Positions 24,130 to 36,837 of a stretch of 64,000 nt of DNA are shown piece after piece (position 1 is the first letter of the stretch; each line of letters opens with the position of its first letter). The position numbers and the translations under genes are program-made. Below the pieces are notes generated by a model that saw only the letters and a program-made list of their open reading frames with translations, was not told the origin of the DNA and did no database searches. The DNA comes from Cornus controversa. Its lineage: Eukaryota; Streptophyta; Magnoliopsida; Cornales; Cornaceae. The stretch covers positions 11,960,501 through 12,024,500 of the forward strand of contig CM048847.1 of the NCBI GenBank assembly GCA_026545225.1. The letters run 5' to 3'.

Positions 24130-24140
24130 CCCCCCCCCCC
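24130..24140. repeat. Poly-C run
   Basis: A run of ten or more C residues in AT-rich sequence. Confidence 0.9.
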
Positions 24141-24234
24141 TCATTGTTAACACCCATCTCAGGCGTCCATTGCTCTTATAATTAATTTCAAAATAATATG
24201 ATATATTTGAATGTCCATATATGATATTTGTAAA

Positions 24235-24600
24235 AACTTTGCTGCATAATGTAATGGTTTTATTGCATTTATGTAATATTTTAACTGCATGATATTATAA
24301 TTTTTCCTTCCAAAACATTAAGCAGTATGCCATTTTTTGTAAGAATTTTTCATTCATTATTGATTAACAAGACCATACAATGCAGACTTTTTAATTAGCT
24401 TTGATACTCATACCTAATATTTGAAAAGACAGGAATTTGATTCATTTGGTGCTTAGGGATGATTTGATAACAATATAAAACTTTTACTATAGAATGTAAT
24501 GATTTTATTGCATTTATGTAATACTTTAACTGCATTGTATTATAATTTTAATGCACAAAAATTACGCAGTGTCCATTTTTTGTAAGATTTTACCAGTAAA
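24235..24600 (+). repeat. About 240-bp tandem duplication
   Basis: 24240-24345 and 24480-24595 share 'aatgtaatg.ttttattgca', 'tttatgtaat' and 'ccattttttgtaag' in the same order. Related 'ttttactgcat' phrases continue to about 25340. No gene is seen. Confidence 0.6.
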
Positions 24601-25570
24601 CATTAAACGTGAATGTGCAGTGCACATATTATGTTGAAGGTAAAAGTGCACCGATGCATTTGACTATTGATTTTTCCAAAAGGATAAACTACAACAATGC
24701 ATTTAGCTACTGATGTTGGCATGTGAGTGTGCAAACCATTTCAAATAATGTGCAGTGGACATGTTTTTTAATGTGTAGTCCTTCTGATCATGAGTTTTTA
24801 TACATTTTATTATATTATATGGTTGATCAAACAAGTGAATGTCACAAAGTGGTATACACTTTAGTGAGAATGCTAGTGAATGTGTACAAAATGTATAGAT
24901 TTCAAGTTATTTTATTAGAATTTTTATTTTTACAGAACAAATGTCAAACTTTAACTACAATATGTTAAACTTTTACTATATAATTTGTTTTATTGCATTA
25001 GGTGAAATTTTTACTGCATATAATTTGAAACATTTAGATTTAATACAACTATGTGCACAAATTGCGAGGTTTGATACACCATTGTTAAATGAACTAATAT
25101 TAGGCATTTTTTATTACCAATGGTTCAACAACTTCACAGGTACATGTTGGCATGTGTATGAGTAATCCAATTGCATGTGATATATGAATTTACTACACAT
25201 GTGAATAGTGTAAATTCCTTCTATTTGTCTAGTTATAACCACTTTCAAATGGATCTATTTCAATTTATAAAATGTAATACTTTAACGAAAAAATTTTAAA
25301 GTTTTACTCCACACTTGTAACATTTTAACAGCATTAAGTTAAAATTTTAATACTATACAAAATTTGAAACGTTTTAATACTAATACGCCTTTGAGGACAA
25401 TTGAATAAACTTACAATAAGCTGCACGGAGTAATTGAAAAACAATGGAAAGTGTCAAATAAATAATATTTTGTATAAGTAACTTTTTGAATCTACTATTT
25501 GAAACTTGAAATATTTATAATTATGCCACAAAAACAATCATAAATAAATAATAATCTCTATATTTAGTAC
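24601..25570. other. AT-rich intergenic, no gene
   Basis: Repeated short phrases on 'ttttaactgcat' and low-complexity AT sequence; short open frames here look random. Confidence 0.5.
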
Positions 25571-25576
25571 TACTTA

Positions 25577-25788
25577 GGCCCTGTTTAGATTGGCTTTTGA
25601 AAAGCGACTTTCGGCTTTTTAAGCTCAAAAGCCGTTTTGGAGAGTGTTTGGCTTGGTGCGGAGGAAGAGTTTCGGAGTCCAAAAAGAGCGTTTAAAAGAA
25701 GTTAGGGGATACCAGCTTCCTGATTTAGCTTATACTTCTCTTTTTCTTCTGCGTAAAAGTCGAAGCAAAAGCTCTACCAAACAGGGCC
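25577..25788. mobile_element. PIF/Harbinger Tourist-like MITE
   Basis: The ends are GGCCCTGTTTAG and, on the other strand, GGCCCTGTTTGG. They are flanked by TTA on both sides (25574-25576 and 25789-25791), the 3-bp target duplication of PIF/Harbinger. Length is 212 bp with no coding capacity. It lies 44 bp upstream of the TATA box of the next gene. Confidence 0.8.
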
Positions 25789-25815
25789 TTAATAATCTCC
25801 GGCCTCAGCTTTGTC

Positions 25816-25840
25816 CCAATAAAAAAAAAGAGTATATAAA
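25816..25840 (+). promoter_or_regulatory. CCAAT and TATA boxes of the membrane-protein gene
   Basis: CCAAT lies at 25816-25820 and TATATAAA at 25833-25840, about 134 bp before the ATG at 25974. The start site would fall near 25870. Confidence 0.55.
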
Positions 25841-25973
25841 TAAAGCAAGTGGAGTATTATTACAGTGGTCAACGACTCAACGGTACGTCTTCCATTTTTT
25901 CCCTGTTTGAGCCTCATCAGCTACCTCCAATTAATAATTCTCATCTGCTAAGAGAAGAGAAGAGAAGACAGCA

Positions 25974-26266
25974 ATGGCAAAGTCGGAGGGCGTTGGGGGA
26001 TTGGAATACTGGCTTCGATGGCAAGTCCTTCTCTGTGCTCTCATCTTCCTTGTCCCGTCTGTGGTAGCAGTGATTATAATCAACAAGAAGAGAGAGCCTC
26101 TGGGGTCTGCTCATCTGTGGATCCCATGCTGGAGAAAGCTGAATCCCCTTTGGCTTCTCTTCTTCAGAGCTTTTGCTTTCACTTCCATGGCTTTCCTACT
26201 CTCTCAGATCGTCTCCGTCTATGGTGTTTTTGTCTTCTATTTCTACACTCAGTAAGTAATTACTGC

Positions 26267-26300
<34 letters not shown>

Positions 26301-29009
26301 TCCCTCCTACCTTCACATATCCTACTACATGGGTGGGTGCAAGATTTCCCCCTTTTAATCTATATGTGTACAATTCAGAGTCCTAGCTCCTACTATCTTT
26401 TTATTGCCAATTTGGGAAGATGGGTTCGAGTTATATGTGTACAATTCACAGTCCTAGCTACTACTATCTTCTTGTTGCCAAATTGGGAAGATGGGTTCGA
26501 GTTATATGTGTACAATTCACAGTCCTAGCTAGACTTGATCCTCCACCTTCTAATTTGAAAGTTGAGAAAGTACCACTTCCAGATGAATTTGAGTTTGAGG
26601 TAGCCAATTTATGTAAAATAATGCCAAAGATCAAGTACTCTATATTAGTCCCTAGCTCCCACCACATTCGATTAAGGGAACTAGAACCCACTAAAAATTA
26701 GTTCAAACTTCAAACTAATTTTCTTTCAATTCTAATGTTAAGACACCAATTTCATTATACCAAAAGTAGCTTAGTAAACGCTTCTTAGAATAATGTATTT
26801 AGTGGTAAATATATTGTTCTTTGAGGTTTTTTTTTTTTTAACAACTGATGGAATTTAATCTTAGTATTTTTTTTTTTTTTTTTGTGTATTATTAACGGAT
26901 GGATATGACCTGCAGGTGGAGTTTTGTATTGGTGATGGTCTACTTTGCTGTATGTCAATTTCTACAACCCCTGCTTTTTCCCTTTACAAAGTTTAGATTA
27001 TCAATAACATAATTGTATATATTGTTTCAAGTTTGAATGTTAAAACTCATTCTTAATTACTACTAATTTTACACCAGCTAGCTTCAATCTGCTACTTCTC
27101 ATTTATATATATGTGTGTGTATATATATTTATATATATATTCTGGATTAATTAATGTAGCTTGGAACTGCTATATCTGCTCGTGGATGCTGGAAGTACTC
27201 AAAGAAGCCTCTTCCCGAAAATGGGGAGAGTGATGAGTTTCTGAAAAAGGATTTGGGAGAGAGTACTTATAAACAAGAGGAGGAGTATGAGCATAAAGCA
27301 GGGTTTTGGGAACATCTTATGCAAATTATTTATCAGGTTAATCTATACAACAGCTTGCAATATGTTGTCAACTTAATAGTTAGTGTCTCAGTGAGGCTTA
27401 AACCTCATATGTGTATATATATGTTTAAGTTTAACCACATATATATGCCCTGTGGCATGCAAACAGACTACTTGAGAATCAAGACCTTCATAAATTAATT
27501 ACTGTCCTTTGGTTTACTATTTTCAAGACATTAATTCATTTTGGAAAGCTGATTCTTAGTTTTCAACAGACTAGTGCAGGTGCTGCTATCCTAACAGACA
27601 TTGTGTTTTGGTGTATTCTAGTCCCATTTCTGCTGGGTGAAAATTTTCACCTCAGCCTGGTAAGTCTTCGATATATATATAGCTTGCTTTGCTTTGCTTT
27701 ATCTTTAACTTGATCTTATTTCTTTTTTAATTACCCCAAGCCTCTAGTCTAGTCTAGATATACATGAGTGTAAGTGTTTCTAAGCTCTCTCTTAATTCTC
27801 TGCTGCTTGGAACATATGTTAATTGGTACAACTTTACTTTAAATATCAGTTGTATCATTTATTAGATTTATGATGAGGCGAGGCAATAATTGTTCGCCCA
27901 AAAACATAGTTGGTCTATAGGGAAGATGATTTGAGCATCATTTTTCATTATTGTGGGAAGAAGTTCCATTTTATGCACTAGTGATATGACTTGATCAATC
28001 AATCTCCTGCATGTTAAGCTGCTAAAATTACTAAAAGCAGGTGCAGATTTCTTCTACATTATAGAGGGAAAGTGGAAAAACTATATATATATATATATAT
28101 ATATATCAACTGAAAGGAATGACATTTGTGAATTCACATTCATACATTATGAAGATTTCTTACACTTTTTCCTCGCGTTGAATATTTTACAGGTAACTTA
28201 ATAAATACAAGATGACTTGTGTATAATAAGTGACAATTGGAAGTTCAATTTACATATGTTTCAATTCATTTTATATTTTAGCAATTGGCGAAATTGAGAT
28301 GCCTATATCTTGTTCCACACTTAAATTGAGATCAATATTTAGGTTTCTGTTCTACTTTTTAACTACTGTCATACTTGGCGCGCAGTTGATTGGATGCATG
28401 CATAGCCTAAATGCTGTGTTCCTTCTTATTGATTCTGCTCTCAATAGCCTAGTAAGTATCAACTTATAATTCTGCCAATTATATTGTGCATTATTGTGGC
28501 CTTAATTTGCTGGAAGATTTTGGACCATTCACCCTATGTATGTTTATCCACTGATTTCCGTTGCTTGAATAAGTTTGATGAAGCCATTTCCATTTATTGT
28601 TTCAGCCATTTCCTTGGTACCGGCTCGCGTATTTTGTGATATGGAGTGTTGTCTATGTTATTTTCCATTGGGTTCTTCACGCGTTCCATTCTACCAACTG
28701 GTAAATAATTTCTACTAAACATCCCTCCATTCGTAAAAATATTTGGAAAATTGTTATGGAAATATCTTTCTACCGGAAATTCACAAGGTTTTTTTTTTGG
28801 GTGCGACAAACAAATAAGAATTCAAAGGTTGTAAGTTACAGAGAAGGAAAACACCTCCTTTTTTTCATCCTATTTTTTGGTTGAAGAAATGTTTAAATGA
28901 ATATTCCAACTTCTTGCATATATGCAGGTGGCCATATCCTTTCCTTGACCTCTCAACTCCATGGGCACCTTTGTGGTACTATATTAATTTATTTATAGAG
29001 TCTGCTTGC

Positions 29010-29054
<45 letters not shown>

Positions 29055-29202
29055 AGTAACCTAATGGAGGCTTTCTTGTTACAGGTATTTAGCGTTGGCT
29101 TTAGTTCACATCCCTTGTTATGGACTCTATGTGCTGCTTATTAAGGCCAAAATGTCAATCTTCTCTAGGATGTTCCCTCATGCATTTGTGAGGTCGTACT
29201 AG
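25974..29202 (+). CDS. Uncharacterised plant multi-pass membrane protein, complete (8 exons, 301 aa)
   Basis: Exons: 25974-26251, 26916-26949, 27160-27336, 27570-27659, 28386-28451, 28606-28700, 28928-28975 and 29085-29202 (stop TAG 29200-29202). All introns are GT-AG and phases agree, giving 906 nt. The ATG is the first in the exon, about 130 bp after a TATA box. The protein has about six hydrophobic segments (roughly residues 18-36, 59-90, 94-111, 164-193, 194-215, 220-245). A charged loop lies at 113-150 (KYSKKPLPENGESDEF). Conserved blocks include GCMHSLNAVFLLID, FPWYRLAYF and HIPCYGLY. I believe it belongs to the plant family that includes Arabidopsis AT1G70505-like proteins, resembling rolling-stone-type membrane proteins; its function is unknown. 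It looks intact and is in the same orientation as its partial paralogue at 613-1555. Confidence 0.88.
26361..26530 (+). repeat. 71-bp tandem repeat in intron 1
   Basis: The phrase tatatgtgtacaattca starts at 26361, 26432 and 26503, an exact 71-bp period with two units and a partial third. Confidence 0.85.
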
Positions 29203-29535
29203 TTAATTTTACTTCAGGGAACCAACAAATTGGAAATAATAATAATCGAGAATTCTTATATTCAGTGCTAACAGGTCTTTATACTGACAGGGTTGCAGTT
29301 TTATCTAGAGGGAATTCACTGGAGAAGAAGCAAACCTAGATATATATATATATGCATGTTACTGACCTAAAATAGCTTTGAATATTTGTTATGTATTTGA
29401 TTGTCTATATGTATGTATTTTTATATGTTTGTATGAATGTGTACAAAATTAATCCACATTACTTTTCTAGTGGTAATGAAAAATGAAAATTCATACAAGT
29501 TTGGAGCTTGTTGAAGAAGTGAGAAGGTTCACTGA

Positions 29536-29592
<57 letters not shown>

Positions 29593-31870
29593 CCAAGTTC
29601 TACGGACCCCCATTAGCCAGTAATAGTCCTTAGATAATGTATTAATTATTTGCCTATTGAAAGGGTAATGATATTTGAGCTCTATGAAACTACTATAGCG
29701 CTCTATTAAAAAAAAAAAACAAGTGATGGTGCTGCCCTTTATTTTAAAATGAATGCTTACTATAGAGTTATTCATATCTTCTCTTCAACCCTCCTCTCAT
29801 GTGCTTTTATCCTTTTATCCAAAAACATACGGAATATGTTCTGTATATTAGTGAAATAATAATAAAACTTGGAATTCAAATGTTTTAAACAACAAATAAA
29901 TTCTATATTCTCAATATTTGATCAAAAAAGGTAGAGCAATTAAACATTTAAAAAATAGATTTTATTGTAAACAAAAAAAAATTGATTCAAGCTAGCCCAT
30001 AATTCATATGTAGCCCAACGCATGGTGGCACAGAAGAAAAAAATTGACAATTTTTTGACTAAAAGTAAATTTTTCTTTAACATTTGGGTTTTCAGTATTT
30101 CAAAAAATCATAAAAGATGATTATCAATTTTTGTTCACAGACAAATATGAAGTTTGAGAATGTTATTAATTTTTTGAAAACATGTGTAAGAATATATCTA
30201 ATGTCTTTTGATTGGTTTTTTATGAATGTAAAATAGAAAAAATAAAGAAGTTTTACTTTCGGACTCGACGTGGCTGAAGAAGAAAATGCATAACCTTAAC
30301 AAATTCTAAGAAAATAGGTGTTTTGTGGAGAGCTAATAACACCACGTTTCATTAATTTTGGGATGCAAATTACCAAAATATGTACTTGTATGCATCACAA
30401 GATGATTTGTTATTTGGTCAGCAGACAAATCAAGCATTGAATTGAGGGAAGAAAAAAAGGTCCAATGGTCGTATGAAATATCTATCCATTTTCATCTATT
30501 CACCAAAGTAAATTGTTGTCCATAAAAAGCATATCAAGTGTTTGATGATACATTATATATAAAAAGTACTTTCATAATTAAATGACTTTTAAATTTATTC
30601 GATAATAATATTCTTTAAAGTACTTTTATTATTAATTTTACAATAATGTCTTTTAATAGTATTACTATATTCCATAATAGCAGAACTTTGGAAAATAAAT
30701 GATTAAATTGCCTTTATAAAAAATAAAAAAAGCCATAAAATTATTTAAGGAAAAACAAGAAACTATAAAATATAAAATCTCTCCTCAAAATGAAGTTTTA
30801 AAAGAGAAATTTTAACTGGCATGATTCATAAATGATTAGGTGCATATGTAGGAATAATCACATTGCAAATGATTCATAAATGATTCGTGCATATGTAGGA
30901 ATTAATCACATTGCAAATGAGTCGACTTTTTCAAAAAAGATTTTTTTTTTTTAGTAAATTACACTCACATTTTCAAACTTTGATTTTATTACACATATCG
31001 GTCGAGATAGACCCTTACTACAATGACATACTTTGTTGACGTTAAACCGCTGAGGAAGGTTAAAAATTACATAAAATGTCATTTATGCCTTTCATTTTAT
31101 AAAATTAAAAATATCTTGTACAATAAATGACACTTTTACCTTTTATATATAAAACTCTTGGTGTTTTTTAGCTCTAATTTTCGATGAACTGGAGCCCTCA
31201 AATCCTCCTAAACTCTCATTGATCTTCTGCAAACCAAATTTGGTCAAAGAACTCGTCGTCTGGAAGATGGTGAGTGTCGGTACAAAAAATTGTTCAACTT
31301 ATTATTATCCAATAATTCGATGCACACACCCAAAATTAAGAACACAATTCTTTAGAGAAAGAGAAAGTGTCACGAGAGGTGGATTCGGGAATCCCTTTCG
31401 TTCATAATTCTTTGAATATTTATACAAGTTGGAATCCGAATCATTTTAGGATTTGAATTCCCTTATTTACAACTAATTTTTCTCTCAATGATTTTGAATT
31501 CATTTTCGAGTTTTGGGTCTGCATTTGATTTGGATTATCCAGGCTTAAGATAGGGCGACTTGGCCCTTTGTGATTATCGACTCAGCCTTGTGGGCTTTCT
31601 GCTGACACATGGGCTCAAGCCAACGTGGGCTTGATCTGTTTTTCTTATCAGTCCAGCCCATTGGACCTGACCAAGTGATAATTTTGCCCCTACACATTGC
31701 CCCTAATTCCCTTCAGTTATGAAATTTGCCGTAATGGAGGGAATTTGTATAAATTCTATCATGATTTCTTTGTTTGCATCGACGTTCCTCATTTAATGTT
31801 GGTCACTAGCGATGGCACAGAGCACGTAAGTATCTTATTCAAATTTTCTCTTTTGCGTTTTGTCATCATA
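29203..31870. other. AT-rich intergenic with microsatellite and a 53-bp duplication
   Basis: No gene is seen. An (AT)n run of about 26 units lies at 29539-29590. A near-exact duplication built on 'gattcataaatgatt' and 'catatgtaggaat' lies at about 30823-30925. Other short open frames have no recognisable content. Confidence 0.6.
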
Positions 31871-32095
31871 CACTACAAGAATTAGGCTTTTTAGGAACAG
31901 TCCTTTAGTGACAATCCAAAAAATCGTCACTAATAACCTATTTTTGGGCACGGTTAACTTGGACCTTTCCTAATAACCTAGTTATTAGGACGGTAATTTT
32001 GACACGGACCGTCCCTAAAGGACCATCCCTAGTGACCATACTTATTGGGACGGTAATTTTGACACAAAATTTTTGCGGCTATCAAAAACTTTCAC
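31871..32095 (+). mobile_element. CACTA (En/Spm) transposon left terminus
   Basis: CACTACAAGAATTAGGC (from 31871) matches the terminal sequence of many plant CACTA elements. The next 200 bp carry subterminal repeats such as 'gggacggtaattttgacac', present twice (about 31977 and 32047). The matching right end (TGTAGTG) was not found at a convincing place within the window. Confidence 0.7.
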
Positions 32096-32871
32096 GCACA
32101 ATATGAAAATTTCAATATAATTTTCTCACTTTCTCCCTCTTTCTTCTTCGATCGAACCTTAACCTTTCTTAGTTCCACCCCTCTCTTTCTCTCTTCTCCC
32201 TCTCACTCGATTCTCTTAGCCAATTTCTCTAATTTTATCCCTTTTGTACTGATTCTGATCTTCATTATCTAGCTAGAGATGCTATTAGTGAGCGATGAGA
32301 GCCTTCGCGATCAAGCCGTGGCATAACCGAAGTTAGCACCACTAGATCAAGCAGTTTATTTTGTTGACTCAATAAATCCTCCATATCCAGAGCATCGCTT
32401 GTAGAAGTATCTGTAGAAGCACCTGTTGTTCACCTCGTTGCAGCACCAGCATATGCATATCTCGTTTCAATACTAGCAAAAGTCGCTAGGTCCAGTCTCT
32501 CAGTAGCAAGTCGCCACACTTACATTAGTGTCGCGTGCGTGGTCTTGGCAATCATCACCTCTCCTCCAACTACGACCTTTAGGAGTTCGCTACCCATCGT
32601 CGTGCCTTCAACGAAGCCCACACTAGTCTCCAAACCAAGTCTGGTCAAGTACACCCTCTCTCTCTATCTCTAAGTCTAGGGTTCATCAATTTCAACTCAC
32701 AATACCCTAACAATTATTTCTTGAGTTCATAGGGTTTTTTTTCAGTCATCAGCAGTTTCGAATGATGCTAGGTGAATTTCTGTTGTTTTAAAGGTAATAT
32801 TTTTCTCTCGTATTTGTATTTGTGTGTATCAATTTCTTAATTTTTATTTTTCCCTTTGTATTTGTATATCT

Positions 32872-32933
<62 letters not shown>

Positions 32934-33650
32934 TTTGTTGATTTTATTTATTTTCGGTGAAAAGGGGGTCTACAGGATTTGATTCTCTAATCTGTGAAAG
33001 AAAGAAAACTCATACAAAAATCGGTCAATGATACAACTACTTATTTTGATACTGAGCGAAATGAGGATCATTGTTAACATACCATTTACAACGATGAAGA
33101 GTTAAATTAGGTGAAGCATTATAGATGACTCGCATCATAGATTGATTAGATACCTGAAATCCTTTGTACTTGAAGATTGCAAGCTCTTGGATGTTGATAA
33201 CAGATTAGATTCCGCTTGTAGTGCTTGTTTAAAGAGGTGGAAAGAAATGAATGTATCGATGGAGGTTAAACTGATATATGTAGGTTTGCAGTGCTAGTGT
33301 CCATGACAAGCAATAAGATTTGCGATGAGAATTGGCTCCAAGCAGTTTATAAATGCCTCGGAGAGCAAAGCCTTCCATTAATTAGTAAATGAAAAGCAGT
33401 TTTTACTCTCTTTTGAAATTAATCTTCCATTTCTCTGTCAATTAGTGAATGCTCATCTCTGTCATTTGATATCATTATATCTGCAGATGATCGAGGAGAG
33501 AAAATTGGAAGGAAGATCAACACAGATGATCCTTATCAATCAACAACACTAATCATGCCTCCATTAGTTTTTTTGACAAGTCTATTGCATTTCTAGTCTT
33601 TTGTTTTGTTTATTCTGTTTATTTTTGTATAACTTTGTTGATGATTAATT
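32096..33650. other. Noncoding; (AT)n at 32875-32930
   Basis: A CT-rich block at 32110-32220 looks like a leader. The (AT)n run is about 28 units. No protein family was recognised. Confidence 0.5.
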
Positions 33651-33654
33651 TCAG

Positions 33655-33964
33655 GTCTATGGATTCTAATTGGAGGTCTTGTGGGGATTATAGTAATAGT
33701 AATTGGTCTGTCATGGATTATGTTTAAATTTTCAGTTGAAGCAAAATTGTCAAGAGGAAAAACTAGTATACATCTTAACAATATTGTGCAGCTATATATA
33801 TATAATTGATTAGAGCCATGAACTGTTCTCTTTCTTGTTCTACTTGTCAGCATCAAAAGACTCACTATCTGAAGAGTCCAGCTCTCTTAACATACCAATT
33901 AAGGAAGTTTACTCTACCACAAGCAATCTCAATGCATCAAACTTCATTGGCCAAGGAATAGCTG
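33655..33964 (+). pseudogene. Receptor-like kinase fragment (TM and juxtamembrane)
   Basis: After an acceptor at 33654 the sequence encodes a membrane span, LWILIGGLVGIIVIVIGLSW, with IMFKF following. A second exon (33851-33964, ending at a GT donor) reads SLSEESSSLNIPIKEVYSTT and NLNASNFIGQGIAG, the start of a receptor-kinase catalytic domain with its glycine-rich loop beginning. The extracellular part and the rest of the kinase are not found, so this is a two-exon gene fragment. Confidence 0.6.
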
Positions 33965-35316
33965 GTGAGAATTCATTTATAGCACTTTTGAAGGATTCAG
34001 ATTAATATATAATCAACTAGGATTCAGATAGCTATTTTTTTTTCCTTCTTATTTTGCAATATATATTGGTTCTTCAGAGTAACAACTGCATTAAGAGTTT
34101 CTTTTTGTTTGAATATCTATTCTAGTTGTGTCATTGATAGATGGATTTAGTTTGCATTAGCAAAGGGAGTTCAAAGGCTTGAGGTGGACTTGATACCATG
34201 TCTCTGGTTGGGAAAGGGTGAAGCATATAATTGAGACTACTTTTTCAAATTGTAGAAGGTTTACAATTTTGAAACAATTTATTCCTTGATGAAAGTTTGA
34301 GACTACTCTATGTGAATAAAATATACTAACATTTTACTAATTCATACAAAAATTTATGAACTAGTAGCAATTTCATATTTACGGAAGCTCTAATAGAATT
34401 TTTCTTCTTCGAGCATAAGATAGCATAAAAGATAATGGACCAAATCTAACAAGGAAGAGTTGTCACAGTTACTTGTAACCTGTTCATCCATACAAACTAG
34501 AGTGACAACTTTTCCATGGGAAGTCCGTGCCATATCGAAAAAGTTATGGTGGTATTTCAATGGAAAAAGAGTCAAGCCATGGCCAGCTGTTACTTCTCCT
34601 TTCAAAACCAAAGGAGTGTTGTGTTAGTATGCCAATGAAGTTGTTGCTTGTTAAAGGAAGCAATAATTATTCAAGATAAGATTTTATACTTTATATTTAG
34701 TGTTTCTTAGTACTTTTAACTTTCATATTTTCATTTTGTATCTTTTTGAAAACTTGTTTGATTTCTAGTTCTCTATCACATTTTGGTATAGTTTATTTTT
34801 CTTTACTGTTTATGGACATCCTCATTTCACCATCAAGTTTGTATTGGATAATGAGCATTTTCCTTCTGATTATGCAAGAATCTCTTTTAATATTCTTGTA
34901 ATACATTTGATCATCTCATTCTACATATTGCATTAGTTCCATGCTCTAAATTTCAATTCATACTGTTTCTTTTAATATTTTACACTTAAAAATAGGTTAA
35001 CTTTCTTTTCTTTAACATTTACTTCCTATTTTTTGGGTTTATAATTTTTTTTTCTATTTTGTTGATTTATTTTTAATAAATACATTTAAAAAATACAAGA
35101 TATATGGCGAGGTCAAGCTTTCTCTTAACAACCTATTTATGATATAATTATTTGAGGAACACAGATTGGTCAAATTTGATGAAAGCTCTTAATAGTTTCA
35201 AATATCATTACAGCACAGAGCACTTCAAAAATCAATAAACTCTACTGATATTCAAGCTTGTATTCAGTTTTGATCTTTGTCATCAGCATTTCAATCTTCT
35301 TGAATTGTCTTTGCAG
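33965..35316. other. No gene recognised
   Basis: AT-rich. A 73-codon minus-strand open frame (34390-34611, with TAGHGLTLFPLKYHHNFFD) has protein-like composition but no family I recognise. Confidence 0.4.
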
Positions 35317-35970
35317 ATCTTGAGGCAGAAAGCAGATTGTTTCTTCTAAGTTTAGATATTTACGTTCCAAGAGATGAACATTTTAGTCAAGTGAAGATGT
35401 CAGATTTCATTGCCTATGCTCTAAAATCCTTGGGTCAAATAGCTTGCAGAAATCATTTCAGTTGACACAATGCCTAGAGAGTTTGACACTTTCCAGGATA
35501 TACTCAGCCTGTATGAAGGTGAGGTTAAGCTGCCAAATGGAGTCACACTGCTAAGTAAACTTAGGGAGTGCATCGTTCAAGGAGCTCCTTTGTTCTGACG
35601 GTGAGCGGCCCCTCAAATTCCCAATGCCTGATGTAATCAAAAGTATATACAATTTTTATATCACACTTAAACTTTTCATAGTCTAAATTTTAAATCCTTT
35701 AAATATATAACTACTTGCCTATATTAAAAAATATGAGGTTTTCATGGGATAATTTTAGGGGATAAGTCTACCTGGAGGACAGATGAAGAATTTGCATGAG
35801 AAATGCTTGCTGGAGTGAACCCTGTTGTTATCTGTCGCCTCCGGGTAAGATAAAAATTTCATTTGATAAGTTATTTGCTAATGGTTTCTATTGTTTACTC
35901 AAATATTTATTGAATTTCAATCTGCTAGGAGTTCCCACCAGACAAGTTCAATGACTGCAGAGTATATTAA
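35317..35970 (+). pseudogene. Lipoxygenase pseudogene fragment
   Basis: Three exon-like pieces match the N-terminal third of plant lipoxygenases. Piece 1 (35317 to about 35640) has [28 protein letters not shown], then after a frameshift EFDTFQDILSLYEGEVKLP and, in another frame, PLKFPMPDVIK. Piece 2 (35758-35844) has STWRTDEEFA, a stop where Arg is expected, then EMLAGVNPVVICRL. Piece 3 (35929-35970) begins EFPPDKFND and stops. Lipoxygenases oxygenate linoleic and linolenic acid. The iron-binding C-terminal domain is absent and there are several stops and shifts. Confidence 0.88.
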
Positions 35971-36830
35971 GTAGAACATGAATGGGTTAACCATAGATCA
36001 AGTACTATTCCTGTTTCATTTGTTTTTTTGCTATACTACACATTGAAAAGGGGGAAAATTAGGCATACTACATATCCATAAAGCCGTTTTCTTTGTGTCT
36101 GCATTATCATTTATCAAATATAATTGTTATTTACTTATGGACAAGTACAGACAATTAAGAACAACAAGCTATTCATACTAGATCATCATGATGCACTAAT
36201 GCAATACCTAAGACGGATAAACACCACCACCACAATGACCTATGCCAGCAGAACACTCCTCTTATTGCAAGATGATGGGACATTAAAAATAATGAATACA
36301 TGAATTTATATAGGTTTTGCCTTAACAAGCACTTAGTAATGACTAGCCTCTGCAACAGTTCTCTAAACTGATTTGATTAAGCCTTTGCTACAGTTCTCTA
36401 AACTGATATTTTATGATAGGAATTTAAGAGAAGAGAAGAGGAAGAAGAGATATGAATAAAAGAAGAATTGTGAGAGATAAAGGGAAGTATTGAAAAGTTT
36501 ATAAAATAAGGAAATATAGAAGATAAATTGATTTAAGAAGGATAAGAGAAAAGATGAAAGAGGAGAGAAAACTATTCCTAAAATACTAGAACTTGGGTGA
36601 TCAAAAGATTTCTAAATACTAAATGGGTTCTTTTAATATCCTAAAACTACTTAAAAAATAATAAAATAAAATCCCAGCAAGTAGATGATTTTCCAAAATA
36701 TCTATCGAAGAGTAGCCTAGATTTAGAACTCCAGCAGTTGCTAGAAACCTTAAATTAAAAAACTCATTTTTTTTGGATATATTATAGTTTATCAGGATAT
36801 ATATGTTAACAATGATGGCAATTGTGTACC
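35971..36830. other. Noncoding, no gene recognised
   Basis: AT-rich sequence with a purine-rich stretch around 36420-36570. Confidence 0.5.
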
Positions 36831-36837
36831 TTAAAAA

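Noticed and set aside
31697..31885. Open frame followed by a good GT donor (HVS/gtaagt)
   Set aside because: Runs into the CACTA terminus, has no recognisable domain, and a donor alone is weak evidence.
29539..32930. Long (AT)n tracts as regulatory elements
   Set aside because: Ordinary plant microsatellites; nothing around them suggests a function.
34390..34611. 73-codon minus-strand open frame with protein-like composition
   Set aside because: No family recognised, no splice context, and no support from neighbours; kept only as a note in the region entry.
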